Shown here piece by piece: positions 24,737 through 33,458 of a stretch of DNA of 64,000 bases. The position numbers were made by a program, and so were the translations under genes. The notes below the pieces were generated by a model. The model was not told the origin of the DNA. It saw only the letters and a program-made list of their open reading frames with translations, and searched no databases. Location of the stretch: assembly GCF_009765685.1 (NCBI RefSeq), contig NZ_LMUY01000007.1:20939-84938 (forward strand). Reading direction: 5' to 3'. The DNA is from Acidisphaera sp. L21. Its GTDB lineage: Bacteria > Pseudomonadota > Alphaproteobacteria > Acetobacterales > Acetobacteraceae. Every line of letters starts with the position of its first letter. Position 1 is the first letter of the stretch.

Positions 24737-25603
24737 TTGCTGAAAGATGTCGCCCAGTTGGTGATCAATGGGCTGATGGCGGGCACCATCCTGGCAGTCC
24801 CGGCCATCGGCCTGACGGCGATCTACGCGGTGTTGCGGTTCCCGAACTTCGCGCTCGCATCCCATGCGACGGTGGGCGCGTTCGCCGGCTGGATCGCCAA
24901 TGTGGTCTTAGGCTGGTCCATCATACCGTCGCTGGGGCTGGCGTTTCTGGCGGCGGGGTTGGTGGGCGTGGCGACGGACGAGTTTGTGCTGCGACCGTTC
25001 CGCGCCGCCGGGTTCGCGACCACGGCCATCGGGTCGATCGCGCTGACCATTGCGCTGGAAAACCTGCTGCGCATGATTTTTGGCAATGATCTGCGTGGGT
25101 ACGATCTGCCGATCACACGGGATTGGCGCTTCGCCGGGCTGCATCTCGGCCCGCAGCAGGTGGAGAACATGGCGATCTCGCTGGTGGTGATGGCCGCGGT
25201 GTTCGCCTTCCTGGCCTTCACCCGCGCTGGCAAGGCGATGCGCGCGGTGGCCGACAACCCGGCACTGGCGCGCATCAAGGGTGTCGATGCGGTGCGGGTG
25301 GCACGCATCGTCTCCTTCGTCGGGATGGGCCTGGCCGGTGTTGGCGGCATGCTGATCGGGCTGGACACCACGATCGACCCGCTGACAGGGTTTCGCGTGA
25401 TGCTGTCGGTCTTCGCCGCCGCCGTGGTGGGTGGGCTGGGCAGCATACCCGGCGCGGTGCTGGGGGCGCTGACGATCGGCGTGGGGGAAGAATTGTGCCT
25501 GCTGGTGCTGACGCCGAATTACCGCAGCGTCGTCGGGTTTCTGGCAATCCTGCTGGTGCTGATCCTGCGGCCGTCCGGCCTGCTGGGCCAGCGGGCGTAC
25601 TAG
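24737..25603 (+). CDS. livH: Branched-chain amino acid-type ABC transporter permease (LivH family)
   Basis: The protein has 288 residues from a TTG directly after the stop of the binding-protein gene, with no spacer. About eight membrane segments are visible, beginning VINGLMAGTILAVPAIGLTAIY. The EAA-like loop DNPALARIKGVDAVRVARIV lies near residue 172, where the ATPases dock. The C-terminal VVGGLGSIPGAVLGALTIGVGEE is typical of LivH. It pairs with LivM to form the inner-membrane channel. Confidence 0.9.
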   Translation: MLKDVAQLVINGLMAGTILAVPAIGLTAIYAVLRFPNFALASHATVGAFAGWIANVVLGWSIIPSLGLAFLAAGLVGVATDEFVLRPFRAAGFATTAIGSIALTIALENLLRMIFGNDLRGYDLPITRDWRFAGLHLGPQQVENMAISLVVMAAVFAFLAFTRAGKAMRAVADNPALARIKGVDAVRVARIVSFVGMGLAGVGGMLIGLDTTIDPLTGFRVMLSVFAAAVVGGLGSIPGAVLGALTIGVGEELCLLVLTPNYRSVVGFLAILLVLILRPSGLLGQRAY

Positions 25604-25604
25604 G

Positions 25605-26513
25605 ATGGAAAATTACCTCGTCGCCCTGGGTGTGACCGCCGGGCTGTACGCGCTGATGGCGATCGGGCTGAACGTGATCTGGGGCATGGCCGGGTTGGTC
25701 AATTTGGGCCTGGTCGGGTTCTTCGCGGTGGGTGCGTATACCTCGGCGTTGCTGACCACGAAATTAGGCGTGGCCATCGGCGTCGGGATGGTGGCGGGGG
25801 CCGTTGCCGGTGGGGTGGCGGGCGCGCTGGTGGCGCTGATCACGGCGCGGTTGCGTGGCGACTACCTGGCCATCGTGACGCTGGGTTTTGCCGAATCGTT
25901 GCGCACCACCGCCAGCAACGAAACCTGGTTGACGAACGGGACGGACGGGATTTCCGGCATTCCCGGCCCGTGGCGCAGCGTACTGACCCCGTCGGAGTTC
26001 AACCTGGCCTATTTGGCGCTGGTGGTGGTGATCGTGCTGATCGCCTACCTGCTCGCGCAACGGCTCAGCTACTCGCCATTCGGCCGGGTGCTGCGGGCCA
26101 TTCGCGATGACGAGCAGGTGGCGGCGGTGGCGGGCAAGCCGGTGCTGGCGTTCAAGGTGCTGGCCTTCGCGATCGGCTGCACGGCGCTGGGGCTGGCCGG
26201 GGCGTTGTACGCGCATTACACCTCGTTCGTGGTGCCGGACATCTTCGTTCCGTTGCTGACGCTGTATATCAAGATGGCGCTGCTGTCGGGCGGCGTTGGC
26301 AATAATCGGGGGGCCGTGCTGGGCGGGCTGGTGGTGGTGATCTTCCTCGAGGGCACACGCTTCATCACGCCCTACATTCCCTGGCTGGGCGCGGTGCAGG
26401 CCGCCGCCCTGCAGCAATTCCTGGTCACTGCCGCCCTGCTGGTGGTGCTGCGCTTCCGCACGCGGGGGCTGGTGCCCGAACCACCGGACCATCCCATTCT
26501 ACGCCGAACCTGA
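25605..26513 (+). CDS. livM: Branched-chain amino acid-type ABC transporter permease (LivM family)
   Basis: The protein has 302 residues. The ATG lies one base after the livH stop. Membrane segments start with LGVTAGLYALMAIGLNVIWG. The LivM hallmark GLVNLGLVGFFAVGAYTSALL is at about residue 30, with IVTLGFAESLRTT near 85. The ATPase-contact loop is FGRVLRAIRDDEQVAAVAGK near 160. It completes the transporter with LivH. The following GAF gene begins 13 bases later. Confidence 0.9.
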   Translation: MENYLVALGVTAGLYALMAIGLNVIWGMAGLVNLGLVGFFAVGAYTSALLTTKLGVAIGVGMVAGAVAGGVAGALVALITARLRGDYLAIVTLGFAESLRTTASNETWLTNGTDGISGIPGPWRSVLTPSEFNLAYLALVVVIVLIAYLLAQRLSYSPFGRVLRAIRDDEQVAAVAGKPVLAFKVLAFAIGCTALGLAGALYAHYTSFVVPDIFVPLLTLYIKMALLSGGVGNNRGAVLGGLVVVIFLEGTRFITPYIPWLGAVQAAALQQFLVTAALLVVLRFRTRGLVPEPPDHPILRRT

Positions 26514-26526
26514 AGGAGCCTACGCC

Positions 26527-27012
26527 ATGGCCGAGATCACCCGCGACGACATCATCCACGTGATGACCCTGACCGCCGCCCCTGACCGCACCGCCGCCTG
26601 GGCCGCGATCGATGCGCTGGTCGACCGGTTGTACGACCGCAAGCTATTCACCGCGTTGAACCATCTGGCCGCAACGTCCGAGGTGGAGCGGCTTTATTCC
26701 AGCAATACCACCGCCTACCCGGTCGGTGGGCGAAAGCAGAAGAAGGACACGCATTGGGGCAAGAAGACGTTGGATGAGGGCGAATTGTATATCTGCCACA
26801 CCGCCGCCGACATCGAACGCACCTTCTTCGACCACGAACTGATCAAGAGCCTGGGCGTCGGTGGCATGGTGAACGTGCCGGTAATGGTCAGCGGCAAATG
26901 CATCGCCAGCCTCAGCATCTCCGCCGGCACCGATCGGTTCAGCGAGGCGGATGCGCCGGAACTGGCGCTGATCGCGGCGTTGACGCTGCCGCTGTTCCTG
27001 TCCGCGAGCTAG
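26527..27012 (+). CDS. Small stand-alone GAF-domain protein
   Basis: The protein has 161 residues, with AGGAG nine bases before the ATG. After a short helical start, a single GAF domain occupies about residues 45-155 (ALNHLAATSEVERLYSSN, HTAADIERTFFDHELIKSLGV, GGMVNVPVMVSGKCIASLSI). There is no output domain, so it may bind a small ligand as a sensor or enzyme. It is the last gene of the Liv-type operon, and the association suggests binding of the transported compound or a product of it. The stop shares CTAG with efeB on the other strand. Confidence 0.8.
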   Translation: MAEITRDDIIHVMTLTAAPDRTAAWAAIDALVDRLYDRKLFTALNHLAATSEVERLYSSNTTAYPVGGRKQKKDTHWGKKTLDEGELYICHTAADIERTFFDHELIKSLGVGGMVNVPVMVSGKCIASLSISAGTDRFSEADAPELALIAALTLPLFLSAS

Positions 27013-28322
27013 AACAGCCCCTGCCCGATGAATCCGCCCGGTTCGGCGCCGGGTGGGATGGCGAACAGGCCGCTGCCGGTGTGGGTGGTGTACTGGTTCA
27101 GCATGTCCAGCTTGGACATCGTTTCGAACATCTTGATGAAGCTGGCGCGTGGGTCGCGCTGGTAGCAGATGAACAGCAGCCCGGCGTCGTATTCCAGCCC
27201 CTGGCGCCAGGGCGGCCACCGCTCCGCCGTGATGTTGGTGCCGTCATTGTAGGAGAACGCCCGGCGGAGTAATTGCGCGCCGTCATTGCTGGCGGCGGCA
27301 GCCAGGCGCACATGCGCGGTTTGCGCGATCAGCGGGTTGCCGTCCGCATCCATGGCATCGAGGTCGATCGGGTCGAACTCGCTCTTGCCGCCGATCGGCG
27401 CCCCGGATGCCTTGTGCCGGCCGATGGTTTCTTCCTGGAACGACACGTCGGTATCGTCCCAATGCTCCAACGCCATGCGGATGCGGCGGACGACCATGTA
27501 GCTGCCGTTGCGCATCCAAGCCGGGCCTTCGTCCCCGACCCAGACGACATCTTCCAGGCTGGCCGGGTTCGTGGTCGTGGTGCCCCCAGCCGTTTCGGTC
27601 GGGCGCCGGGCAACGGGGTTTTGGGTGCCGTCACGAAAGCCCATCAGGTTGCGGGGCGTGTCCTCGGCCGCGGCGTTGGGGGTGAAGCCGGTCTGGGTCC
27701 AGCGCAGAACGGCGACGCCCTTGGCCAGCCGCGCCATCTGGCGCACGGCGTGGAATGCCACCTGGGGATCGTCGGCGCAGGCCTGGACCGACAGATCACC
27801 GCCGGTGCGGGCATCTTCCAATTGGTCGCCGTTGAATTTTGGCAGGTCGACCAGCGCCTCCGGCCGCTTCGCCTTCAGGCCGTAGCGATCTTTCCCCTCA
27901 TGCTCGAACATGCCGGGGCCAAAGCCGAAGGTGATGGTCAGCCGCGCCGCATCCAGCCCGGCGGTTTCACCCGTGTCGGTGCCGGGCGCGTCCTGGGTCG
28001 CGGCTGGCGCCGCTGCGTCCTCGCCACGGGACAGGCGGGCTGCCACCGCCGTCCAATTCCGCAACAGGGTCACGAGGTCACTGGGCTTGTCCGTCACCAA
28101 GTCGAAGGTGGCGAAATAGGTGTGGTTCTGCCGGGCGGTGACGATGCCACCCTGGTGCGGGGCGAAAAATGGCTCCTGCAGACGCCGCCCGACCGCCTGG
28201 CCGGCGGGGTTGACGCCGTTGGCCGGCGCCGTGTCCGCTGCGCGCGCGGTGCCAAGTGCGGCCACAAACCCGGTGGCCGCCCCCAGAAACCCGCGACGTG
28301 ATGCGAACGGACAGCCAGCCAT
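27009..28322 (-). CDS. efeB: Deferrochelatase/peroxidase, Tat-exported DyP-type haem peroxidase
   Basis: The protein has 437 residues. ASRRGFLGAATGFVAALG at residues 7-24 is a twin-arginine signal, as EfeB is exported with haem inside. The DyP catalytic block LMGFRDGTQNP is near residue 225 (distal Asp). GSYMVVRRIRMALEHWD and EETIGRHKASGAP follow, with LLFICYQRDPRASFIKMFE near the C-terminus. The proximal His region is present. It belongs to an operon behind an OprB porin and a propeller protein rather than the usual efeU/efeO partners. A role in periplasmic haem or dye oxidation is inferred. The unrelated DyP pseudogene at 19227 is of another subtype. Confidence 0.93.
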   Translation of the reverse strand: MAGCPFASRRGFLGAATGFVAALGTARAADTAPANGVNPAGQAVGRRLQEPFFAPHQGGIVTARQNHTYFATFDLVTDKPSDLVTLLRNWTAVAARLSRGEDAAAPAATQDAPGTDTGETAGLDAARLTITFGFGPGMFEHEGKDRYGLKAKRPEALVDLPKFNGDQLEDARTGGDLSVQACADDPQVAFHAVRQMARLAKGVAVLRWTQTGFTPNAAAEDTPRNLMGFRDGTQNPVARRPTETAGGTTTTNPASLEDVVWVGDEGPAWMRNGSYMVVRRIRMALEHWDDTDVSFQEETIGRHKASGAPIGGKSEFDPIDLDAMDADGNPLIAQTAHVRLAAAASNDGAQLLRRAFSYNDGTNITAERWPPWRQGLEYDAGLLFICYQRDPRASFIKMFETMSKLDMLNQYTTHTGSGLFAIPPGAEPGGFIGQGLF

Positions 28323-28332
28323 CTACTTGCCC

Positions 28333-29436
28333 CTAATGCGCCAGAACCAGCGAGTTGATCTCGTCCTCGACGTAATAGAAGCCCGTGCCATCACTGGTCA
28401 TGGCGATGCCGAATAGGTCACCCGCACCGGGTGGGGATTGCGCCTTGTTGGGGTCGATCCATTGGGCATACAGCTGGTGGCCGTCCGCCGGATCGATCTC
28501 GACCACCTGGCCGTTCAACCCGTTTACCGCCAACAGATGTCCGTTGGGTGCGGTCGCCAAGGCCAGGGGGCGCTTCAGGAAGCCCGCGCTCGTCACCTCC
28601 CGCCCGGTGCCCACGCTGTTGGTGCGGGTCGTGGCATTGTCGATGGCGATGATGCGGTTGCCGATGGCGTCCGAGGCATACAGCGTGCCGTTGGCGCCGA
28701 GCGCCAGGCCGGTTGGTCCGACGACGAACACGTCCTTGTCGGCGCGCTGGCCAAGGCCGTCGGCGATCACGGTCTGCCCGGTCATGCGCGGGGGTTGCCC
28801 GGCCGGAATGGCCAGCTCGATCCGCAACACCGTCGCCTTGTTGACCACGGGTTGTCCGGGCGCTTCTACGCCGAACCCGGTGTTGCTGACGAACAATGTC
28901 GCCGTGCTGCCATGGTCGACCACGGCCATGTTGCCCCAGGGGCCGTTGATGGAGGGGCCAGCCAAGCTGCCAGCCACGTTGCCCTGGGCATCCAGGATCA
29001 GCAGGCAGCCGTTGCCCTTGGTCGCCGTGGTGCCGTCCTGGCTGGGCAGGCTGCCGACGATCACCCAGCCGGATTGCAGCATGGTCATCGCCGTGGTCAG
29101 CCCGATGCCGCCCGGACAGGCCGGCAGGTGGCGCGGGATGCTGGCGAACAGGCTCAGCCGCTTCGTGGCCGGGTTGTAGTCGACGATCGTCGTGCCGAGG
29201 CCCTGCAGATTGCCGCTGTTGTTGAAGTTGGTGACCAGCACGTCGTCCTTCTGGACCTTGCCGGCCGAGACCGGGGCCACGACGACGGCGTAGGGGTTCT
29301 GGTCGCCGTTCTCCGGCACGGTCTGGGTCAGCAAAGTGTGGCGCTTCACCGTCTCCAGAAACCCGGGCTCGGCCGCGGTGGCGGAGAAGGCCAGCAACGA
29401 CAAACCGACGGCCAGGCTACGCATTGCGTGGCGCAT
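28333..29436 (-). CDS. Secreted NHL/beta-propeller protein
   Basis: The protein has 367 residues from the ATG at 29436, with GGAG upstream. The ATG at 29424 is an alternative. A Sec signal (MRSLAVGLSLLAFSATAAE) is followed by repeated short beta motifs typical of six-bladed propellers: LVTNFNNSGNLQGLGTTIV, PTGLALGANGTLYASDAIGN, PLALATAPNGHLLAVNGLNG, DLFGIAMTSDGTGFYYVED. No catalytic motif was recognised. It sits between an OprB porin gene (20-base gap) and efeB (10-base gap), so all three are probably co-transcribed and act in the periplasm. Confidence 0.8.
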   Translation of the reverse strand: MRHAMRSLAVGLSLLAFSATAAEPGFLETVKRHTLLTQTVPENGDQNPYAVVVAPVSAGKVQKDDVLVTNFNNSGNLQGLGTTIVDYNPATKRLSLFASIPRHLPACPGGIGLTTAMTMLQSGWVIVGSLPSQDGTTATKGNGCLLILDAQGNVAGSLAGPSINGPWGNMAVVDHGSTATLFVSNTGFGVEAPGQPVVNKATVLRIELAIPAGQPPRMTGQTVIADGLGQRADKDVFVVGPTGLALGANGTLYASDAIGNRIIAIDNATTRTNSVGTGREVTSAGFLKRPLALATAPNGHLLAVNGLNGQVVEIDPADGHQLYAQWIDPNKAQSPPGAGDLFGIAMTSDGTGFYYVEDEINSLVLAH

Positions 29437-29456
29437 GAGGCGGCGCTCCGATCCGG

Positions 29457-30971
29457 TCAAAATACGATGTTGGTGCGCACGCCGAAGATCGCTTCGTTGC
29501 CGACGCGCTTGGCGGGATTGTTCGGGTTCTGGATGCCGCCGCCGGGCGTCCAGACGTATTGAAAGTCCGGCTGAACCGACAGCCATGGGGCGAGCTGGGC
29601 CTGGTACGTCAGCTCGATAAAGCTTTCGCTGCTGCGGATCGGGTACAGGCCGCCGTTGAAGTTGGCGGTGTCGTTATCCAGGCCGATGGCGCGGCTGCTG
29701 ACCTTCGCCAGGCCGTAGCCGAGGCCAAGGCTGTCATCGTCGCGGCCGGGGAGCGGCGCCTTCAGCACCACGCCGGTGTTGATGCTGAATTCGGCGATGT
29801 TGCGGTCACCCGGCGCGCCCATCAGACGCGCGAACACGCCAATCGCCTGGGCCTCGTCCGGATCGGGCCGCCAGACCATCTGGTCGAACACGCCGTAGAT
29901 GCTCCAATTGTTCTTGCGCATCCGGGTGACGCCGTTGCTGTTCGGATCGGCCAGCGACAGGCCGTCGGTGCCGAAACGCTGGTCGGGGAAGCGGCCGCTA
30001 TCGTACCAGGCGCCCAGCTTGTAGACGCCGGGCAAACCACCGCCGCCAGTGCCGTAATCCATTTGGCCAACTGCCGGCTGGTTGATGGCGTACTGCACCT
30101 CCGCGATCGCGAGCGCACCGGTGCCAGTGTGGAAGGCGGTGCCGGACTGCGCGCCGCCCCGCACCTGCGAATCATCATTGAACGGTCCGCCCGGCGGGTT
30201 GTCGTCGAACACGCCGGCCAGGACGGTGAGGTTGGAGAGCGGCTGGGCGCGAAACCGCACCCCCAGCGAGGCCAGCGGATAGGCCGGCCCACCGGCATAC
30301 AGGTCCACGGACGGGATGAGCGGCCAGCCCATCATCGTGTTGATGAACAGGCCGGAATAGGAGCTGCCAATGAACTCCTGGTCCAGGCTCTGCTGGCCGA
30401 TCTTCACGTCGACTTTGCCGCCGAGGAACGATTGCTGGTACCACATCTCCCACAACCGCGTGGCCCGCTGCGCCTCGATCCCGCTGTTGGTTTGCAGGCT
30501 GTAGAGATTGTCCGTCGCCAGGTTGCGGCCGTGGATCTGGAACGCGCTGACATTGAAGATTCCGCCTTCCCAGCCGAACGCCTTTCCGGTGTCCAGCCCC
30601 AGGCTCATGAACGTCAGCCCGTCATAATCGGCACCGCGATGCACGCCGCCAGTGGCGTTACCGAACAACTCGCTGGTTTCCGATAGGCCAAGGGAGATGC
30701 CGATATTGCCGAGCTTGGTTCGGATGCCCCACATATCGCCGAGCAGGTTGCTACGGGACGATGCGAAAAGTTGGGTCGTGAATCCCGGCTCCCCCGGGGA
30801 CGTCTGTTCCGCCGTGCTTGCGGCATGGCCCGGCGTGGGGTTCTGCTGCGTCGAGGCGCCAGGAATGGTCTGCGGTGCGGGCCCGGCCTGCGCGAATGCG
30901 ATCGCCGGAAGGCAGGCTGCAAAGCACCCGACCACTGCCGCTATCGAGCTACGCCGCAAGGGCTGAGCCAT
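29457..30971 (-). CDS. OprB family carbohydrate-selective porin
   Basis: The protein has 504 residues. The ATG at 30971 (MAQPLRRSSIAAVVGCFA) is chosen because GGAG lies seven bases upstream. A signal peptide ends near AIAFAQAG. A Pro/Gln-rich linker follows, then the beta-barrel. The OprB signature region includes LLGDMWGIRTKLGNIGISLG, FQIHGRNLATDNLYSLQTNSG, RLWEMWYQQSFLGGKVDVKIGQQS and the C-terminal GVRTNIVF with its terminal aromatic for outer-membrane insertion. It allows sugars or similar solutes across the outer membrane. It is first in the operon with the propeller gene and efeB. Confidence 0.92.
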   Translation of the reverse strand: MAQPLRRSSIAAVVGCFAACLPAIAFAQAGPAPQTIPGASTQQNPTPGHAASTAEQTSPGEPGFTTQLFASSRSNLLGDMWGIRTKLGNIGISLGLSETSELFGNATGGVHRGADYDGLTFMSLGLDTGKAFGWEGGIFNVSAFQIHGRNLATDNLYSLQTNSGIEAQRATRLWEMWYQQSFLGGKVDVKIGQQSLDQEFIGSSYSGLFINTMMGWPLIPSVDLYAGGPAYPLASLGVRFRAQPLSNLTVLAGVFDDNPPGGPFNDDSQVRGGAQSGTAFHTGTGALAIAEVQYAINQPAVGQMDYGTGGGGLPGVYKLGAWYDSGRFPDQRFGTDGLSLADPNSNGVTRMRKNNWSIYGVFDQMVWRPDPDEAQAIGVFARLMGAPGDRNIAEFSINTGVVLKAPLPGRDDDSLGLGYGLAKVSSRAIGLDNDTANFNGGLYPIRSSESFIELTYQAQLAPWLSVQPDFQYVWTPGGGIQNPNNPAKRVGNEAIFGVRTNIVF

Positions 30972-31078
30972 GTCTCGCTCCAAGTTCATCGTCCAATGCG
31001 GCGTATAGCGGTTACTGCGACGCATTCTCACGTAATAGAGGGTCGCGGCGGCGTCAATTGGCTCTCTGTGCCTCAAAG

Positions 31079-31089
31079 GTCACAGTGAC
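31079..31089. promoter_or_regulatory. Perfect 11-base palindrome upstream of oprB operon
   Basis: GTCAC-A-GTGAC lies in the 145-base gap before the oprB gene, about 110 bases from its start. It is a perfect inverted repeat of the kind bound by dimeric regulators. No matching sigma factor elements were confidently assigned next to it. Confidence 0.3.
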
Positions 31090-31116
31090 ACTTCGGCACA
31101 TCACAGTCGAAACGGC

Positions 31117-32424
31117 TTATGCCCGGTGCCGAAGCGCCCGCATGACGGGGACTGCCAGCTGATAAAGATCGTAGGTGACCGCATCCAAGACGTCGTCCCA
31201 AACGCCGGCGCGGGATTGGCGGTAGATGCGCAGGGTGGGATACCATGGGCTGTCCCGGCGGCCCGCCAGCCATCGCCAGCAACTGTCCAGCCGGTCCAAC
31301 AGCCATATTGGTTTGCCCAGGGACGCGGCTAAATGCGCGACGGCGGAGTCGACGGCGATCACCAGATCCAGATTGGCGACCAGCGCCGCGGTGTCGGCAA
31401 AATCGCCCACCAGGTGCATCCAGTCGATCACGTTCATCTCCGCCGGGGCGGACGCGCCGCCCTTTTGCAGGCTGATGAACTGCACGTCTTCGATATCCGC
31501 CAACCGCGCCAGCAGGGCCGGGGCGACGGACCGGCGGCGATCGGCGGCCAGGCGGGCATTGCCGGACCAAGCCACGCCAACGCGCAGCTTCGGGCCGGCG
31601 ATCGAGTGCAGCCGCGCCGCCCAGGTCGCGGCCACGCCGTCATCCGCCCATAGATACGGCACCGGGCTGGGGATCGTGTCGAGCGTCAGACCAAGGGCAA
31701 GCGGCAGGCTCATCATCGGGCAGATCAGGTCGAAATGCGGCAGGGGGTCTTCGGGGCCTGCGACGGTCACCCCCTCTAGCCCCTGCAGCAGTCGCACCAG
31801 CGGTTGCGGGACCACCAGGGATACCGCCAGCCCACGCGCCGCCGCCGCCGTGCCGAGCCGACAGAATTGCAGCGTGTCGCCCAGCCCCTGTTCGGCATGG
31901 ATCAGTAGCCGCCGGCCCGGCATGTCTTCGCCCCGCCAACGCGGGCGGCCGAACCGCAGCCCCGGGTCGCCGACGGCGGGGATGCGCCAGCGCCACTCAT
32001 ACTCGGCCCATCCGGCCGGGTAATCGCCCTCCGCAAGCATGGCCATGCCGAGGTTGCCATGGGCCTGGGCGTAGTCCGGCCGGATCTCCACCGCGGTTTC
32101 GAAGCAGCGTCGCGCCTCGTCCGGCAGGCCGGAATCACGGAGCGCGGTGCCCAGGTTGTTGTGCGCCTCGGCAAAGTCCGGATGCAGATGGATGGCGCGG
32201 CAGAAGGCGGCGGTGGCGTCGTCCAGCCGGTCCAACCCCCACAGGGCGACGCCGAGGTTATTCGCGATTTCCGCGTTGCCGGGTGCCATGGATAAGGCGC
32301 GGCTGTAGCTGGCGGCCGCCGCATCCAGTTGCCCGGTGGCGTTTTGCTGGGCGGCAATGGCCAGCAGGTCTTGCAGCGCCGGGTTCAACCCGAGTGTCAC
32401 GACCGGCTTTACCCCCTTTGCCAC
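31117..32424 (-). CDS. TPR-repeat protein with GT9-like glycosyltransferase domain (second copy)
   Basis: The protein has 435 residues from a GTG at 32424. A GTG at 32400 with a GGGGG ribosome site is an alternative and would drop eight residues. TPR units cover about residues 15-150. The GT9-like half follows: LLIHAEQGLGDTLQFCRLG near 175, LRVGVAWSGNARLAADRRR near 275, NLDLVIAVDSAVAHLAASLG near 350. It shares its architecture and motif spacing with the protein at 12908-14536 but has fewer TPR repeats. The donor and acceptor are unknown. It lies 59 bases downstream of the desaturase-family gene. Confidence 0.85.
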   Translation of the reverse strand: MAKGVKPVVTLGLNPALQDLLAIAAQQNATGQLDAAAASYSRALSMAPGNAEIANNLGVALWGLDRLDDATAAFCRAIHLHPDFAEAHNNLGTALRDSGLPDEARRCFETAVEIRPDYAQAHGNLGMAMLAEGDYPAGWAEYEWRWRIPAVGDPGLRFGRPRWRGEDMPGRRLLIHAEQGLGDTLQFCRLGTAAAARGLAVSLVVPQPLVRLLQGLEGVTVAGPEDPLPHFDLICPMMSLPLALGLTLDTIPSPVPYLWADDGVAATWAARLHSIAGPKLRVGVAWSGNARLAADRRRSVAPALLARLADIEDVQFISLQKGGASAPAEMNVIDWMHLVGDFADTAALVANLDLVIAVDSAVAHLAASLGKPIWLLDRLDSCWRWLAGRRDSPWYPTLRIYRQSRAGVWDDVLDAVTYDLYQLAVPVMRALRHRA

Positions 32425-32483
32425 GACCCGGCGGTGTTGCAGCCGGCCGCGCCTCGCTTAGCAGAGCGGCAGTGGGGGCGCTA

Positions 32484-33434
32484 TCAGTCCCCGGTGTCGT
32501 GGGCCGGGATGGCGGCGGGGGACGAGGCCTGCGCGCGAAACGGGTGCATCAACTGGCCGCCGAAATCGTAGGGCACATCCCGCTCGGTGACGCCGTAGTC
32601 GCTCGGCAATTCACCCTTGGGCATGTAGTACGTGCCGAAGATCACGTCGATGATGGGGAAGGTGCTGGCGAAATTACGCTCGCCGCCACGATCGACGCCG
32701 GTGTGGTGCCAACGGTGAAACACCGGGCTTGCCAGCACGGTGCGGAACGGGCCGAAATCCCAGTTGAGGTTGGCGTGCGTGAGGGTGGACATACCGATGG
32801 AGAACGGCACCAGCCACACCAGCACGCCCGGTGAAATGCCCAGCAGCAGCAGCAGGCTGTCCCCCATCAGGAAATGGAGCATGAAATCCACGGGGTGAAC
32901 GCGGAACGAGCCAAGCCACTCCAGATGCTCGGACGAATGGTGCACGGCGTGAAACCGCCAAAGCCGTAAATCGTGCAGCCAGCGATGCGTGGCGTAGAGC
33001 CAGATTTCGGAGGCGACGAGATAGATCGCCACCTGCGCCGCGAACGGCAAGGCGGAAAGCGGGCCGCAGCCGTGCTCCAACAAGGCCCAGGCCGCATCCT
33101 GACTGGTGACGCCGTATAGAACCAGCATTCCGACCATGAGCAGCGCGATGCGGGCGTAGTACATCAGCCCAGGCATCACCACGAGGTAGCCGATGTCGGT
33201 CGCCAGATCCGGCTTGCGCCACCACGGGCGACCGGCGTTGCAGCTGGGTAGGACACTGAGGACGGTGAATATGATAGCCACGACCGCCACGACCGGCAGC
33301 GAGGCCGCGAGACCGACGACGAACACGGCTGGAACTGATTGTATCGCAGCGAAGATTGCCATGCGCCGGAGTGTGGGGCGGGGCGGTAAAGATCCGGTAA
33401 CCGGCTGGTCGACAACGGTGCGGACCGACGCCAC
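32484..33434 (-). CDS. Sterol desaturase/fatty acid hydroxylase family membrane protein
   Basis: The protein has 316 residues from a GTG at 33434. An internal ATG at 33362 is a possible shorter start. Several membrane segments appear (AIFAAIQSVPAVFVVGLAAS, VVAVVAIIFTVLSVLP, LLMVGMLVLYGV). The di-iron histidine clusters are THRWLHD (HxxxH), FHAVHHSSEH (HxxHH) and FHRWHHTG (HxxHH), in the usual order. Enzymes of this family hydroxylate or desaturate lipids using O2. The lipid substrate is not predictable. Confidence 0.88.
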   Translation of the reverse strand: MASVRTVVDQPVTGSLPPRPTLRRMAIFAAIQSVPAVFVVGLAASLPVVAVVAIIFTVLSVLPSCNAGRPWWRKPDLATDIGYLVVMPGLMYYARIALLMVGMLVLYGVTSQDAAWALLEHGCGPLSALPFAAQVAIYLVASEIWLYATHRWLHDLRLWRFHAVHHSSEHLEWLGSFRVHPVDFMLHFLMGDSLLLLLGISPGVLVWLVPFSIGMSTLTHANLNWDFGPFRTVLASPVFHRWHHTGVDRGGERNFASTFPIIDVIFGTYYMPKGELPSDYGVTERDVPYDFGGQLMHPFRAQASSPAAIPAHDTGD

Positions 33435-33458
33435 CAGCCCCGCTATGTGGGCCGTCGA

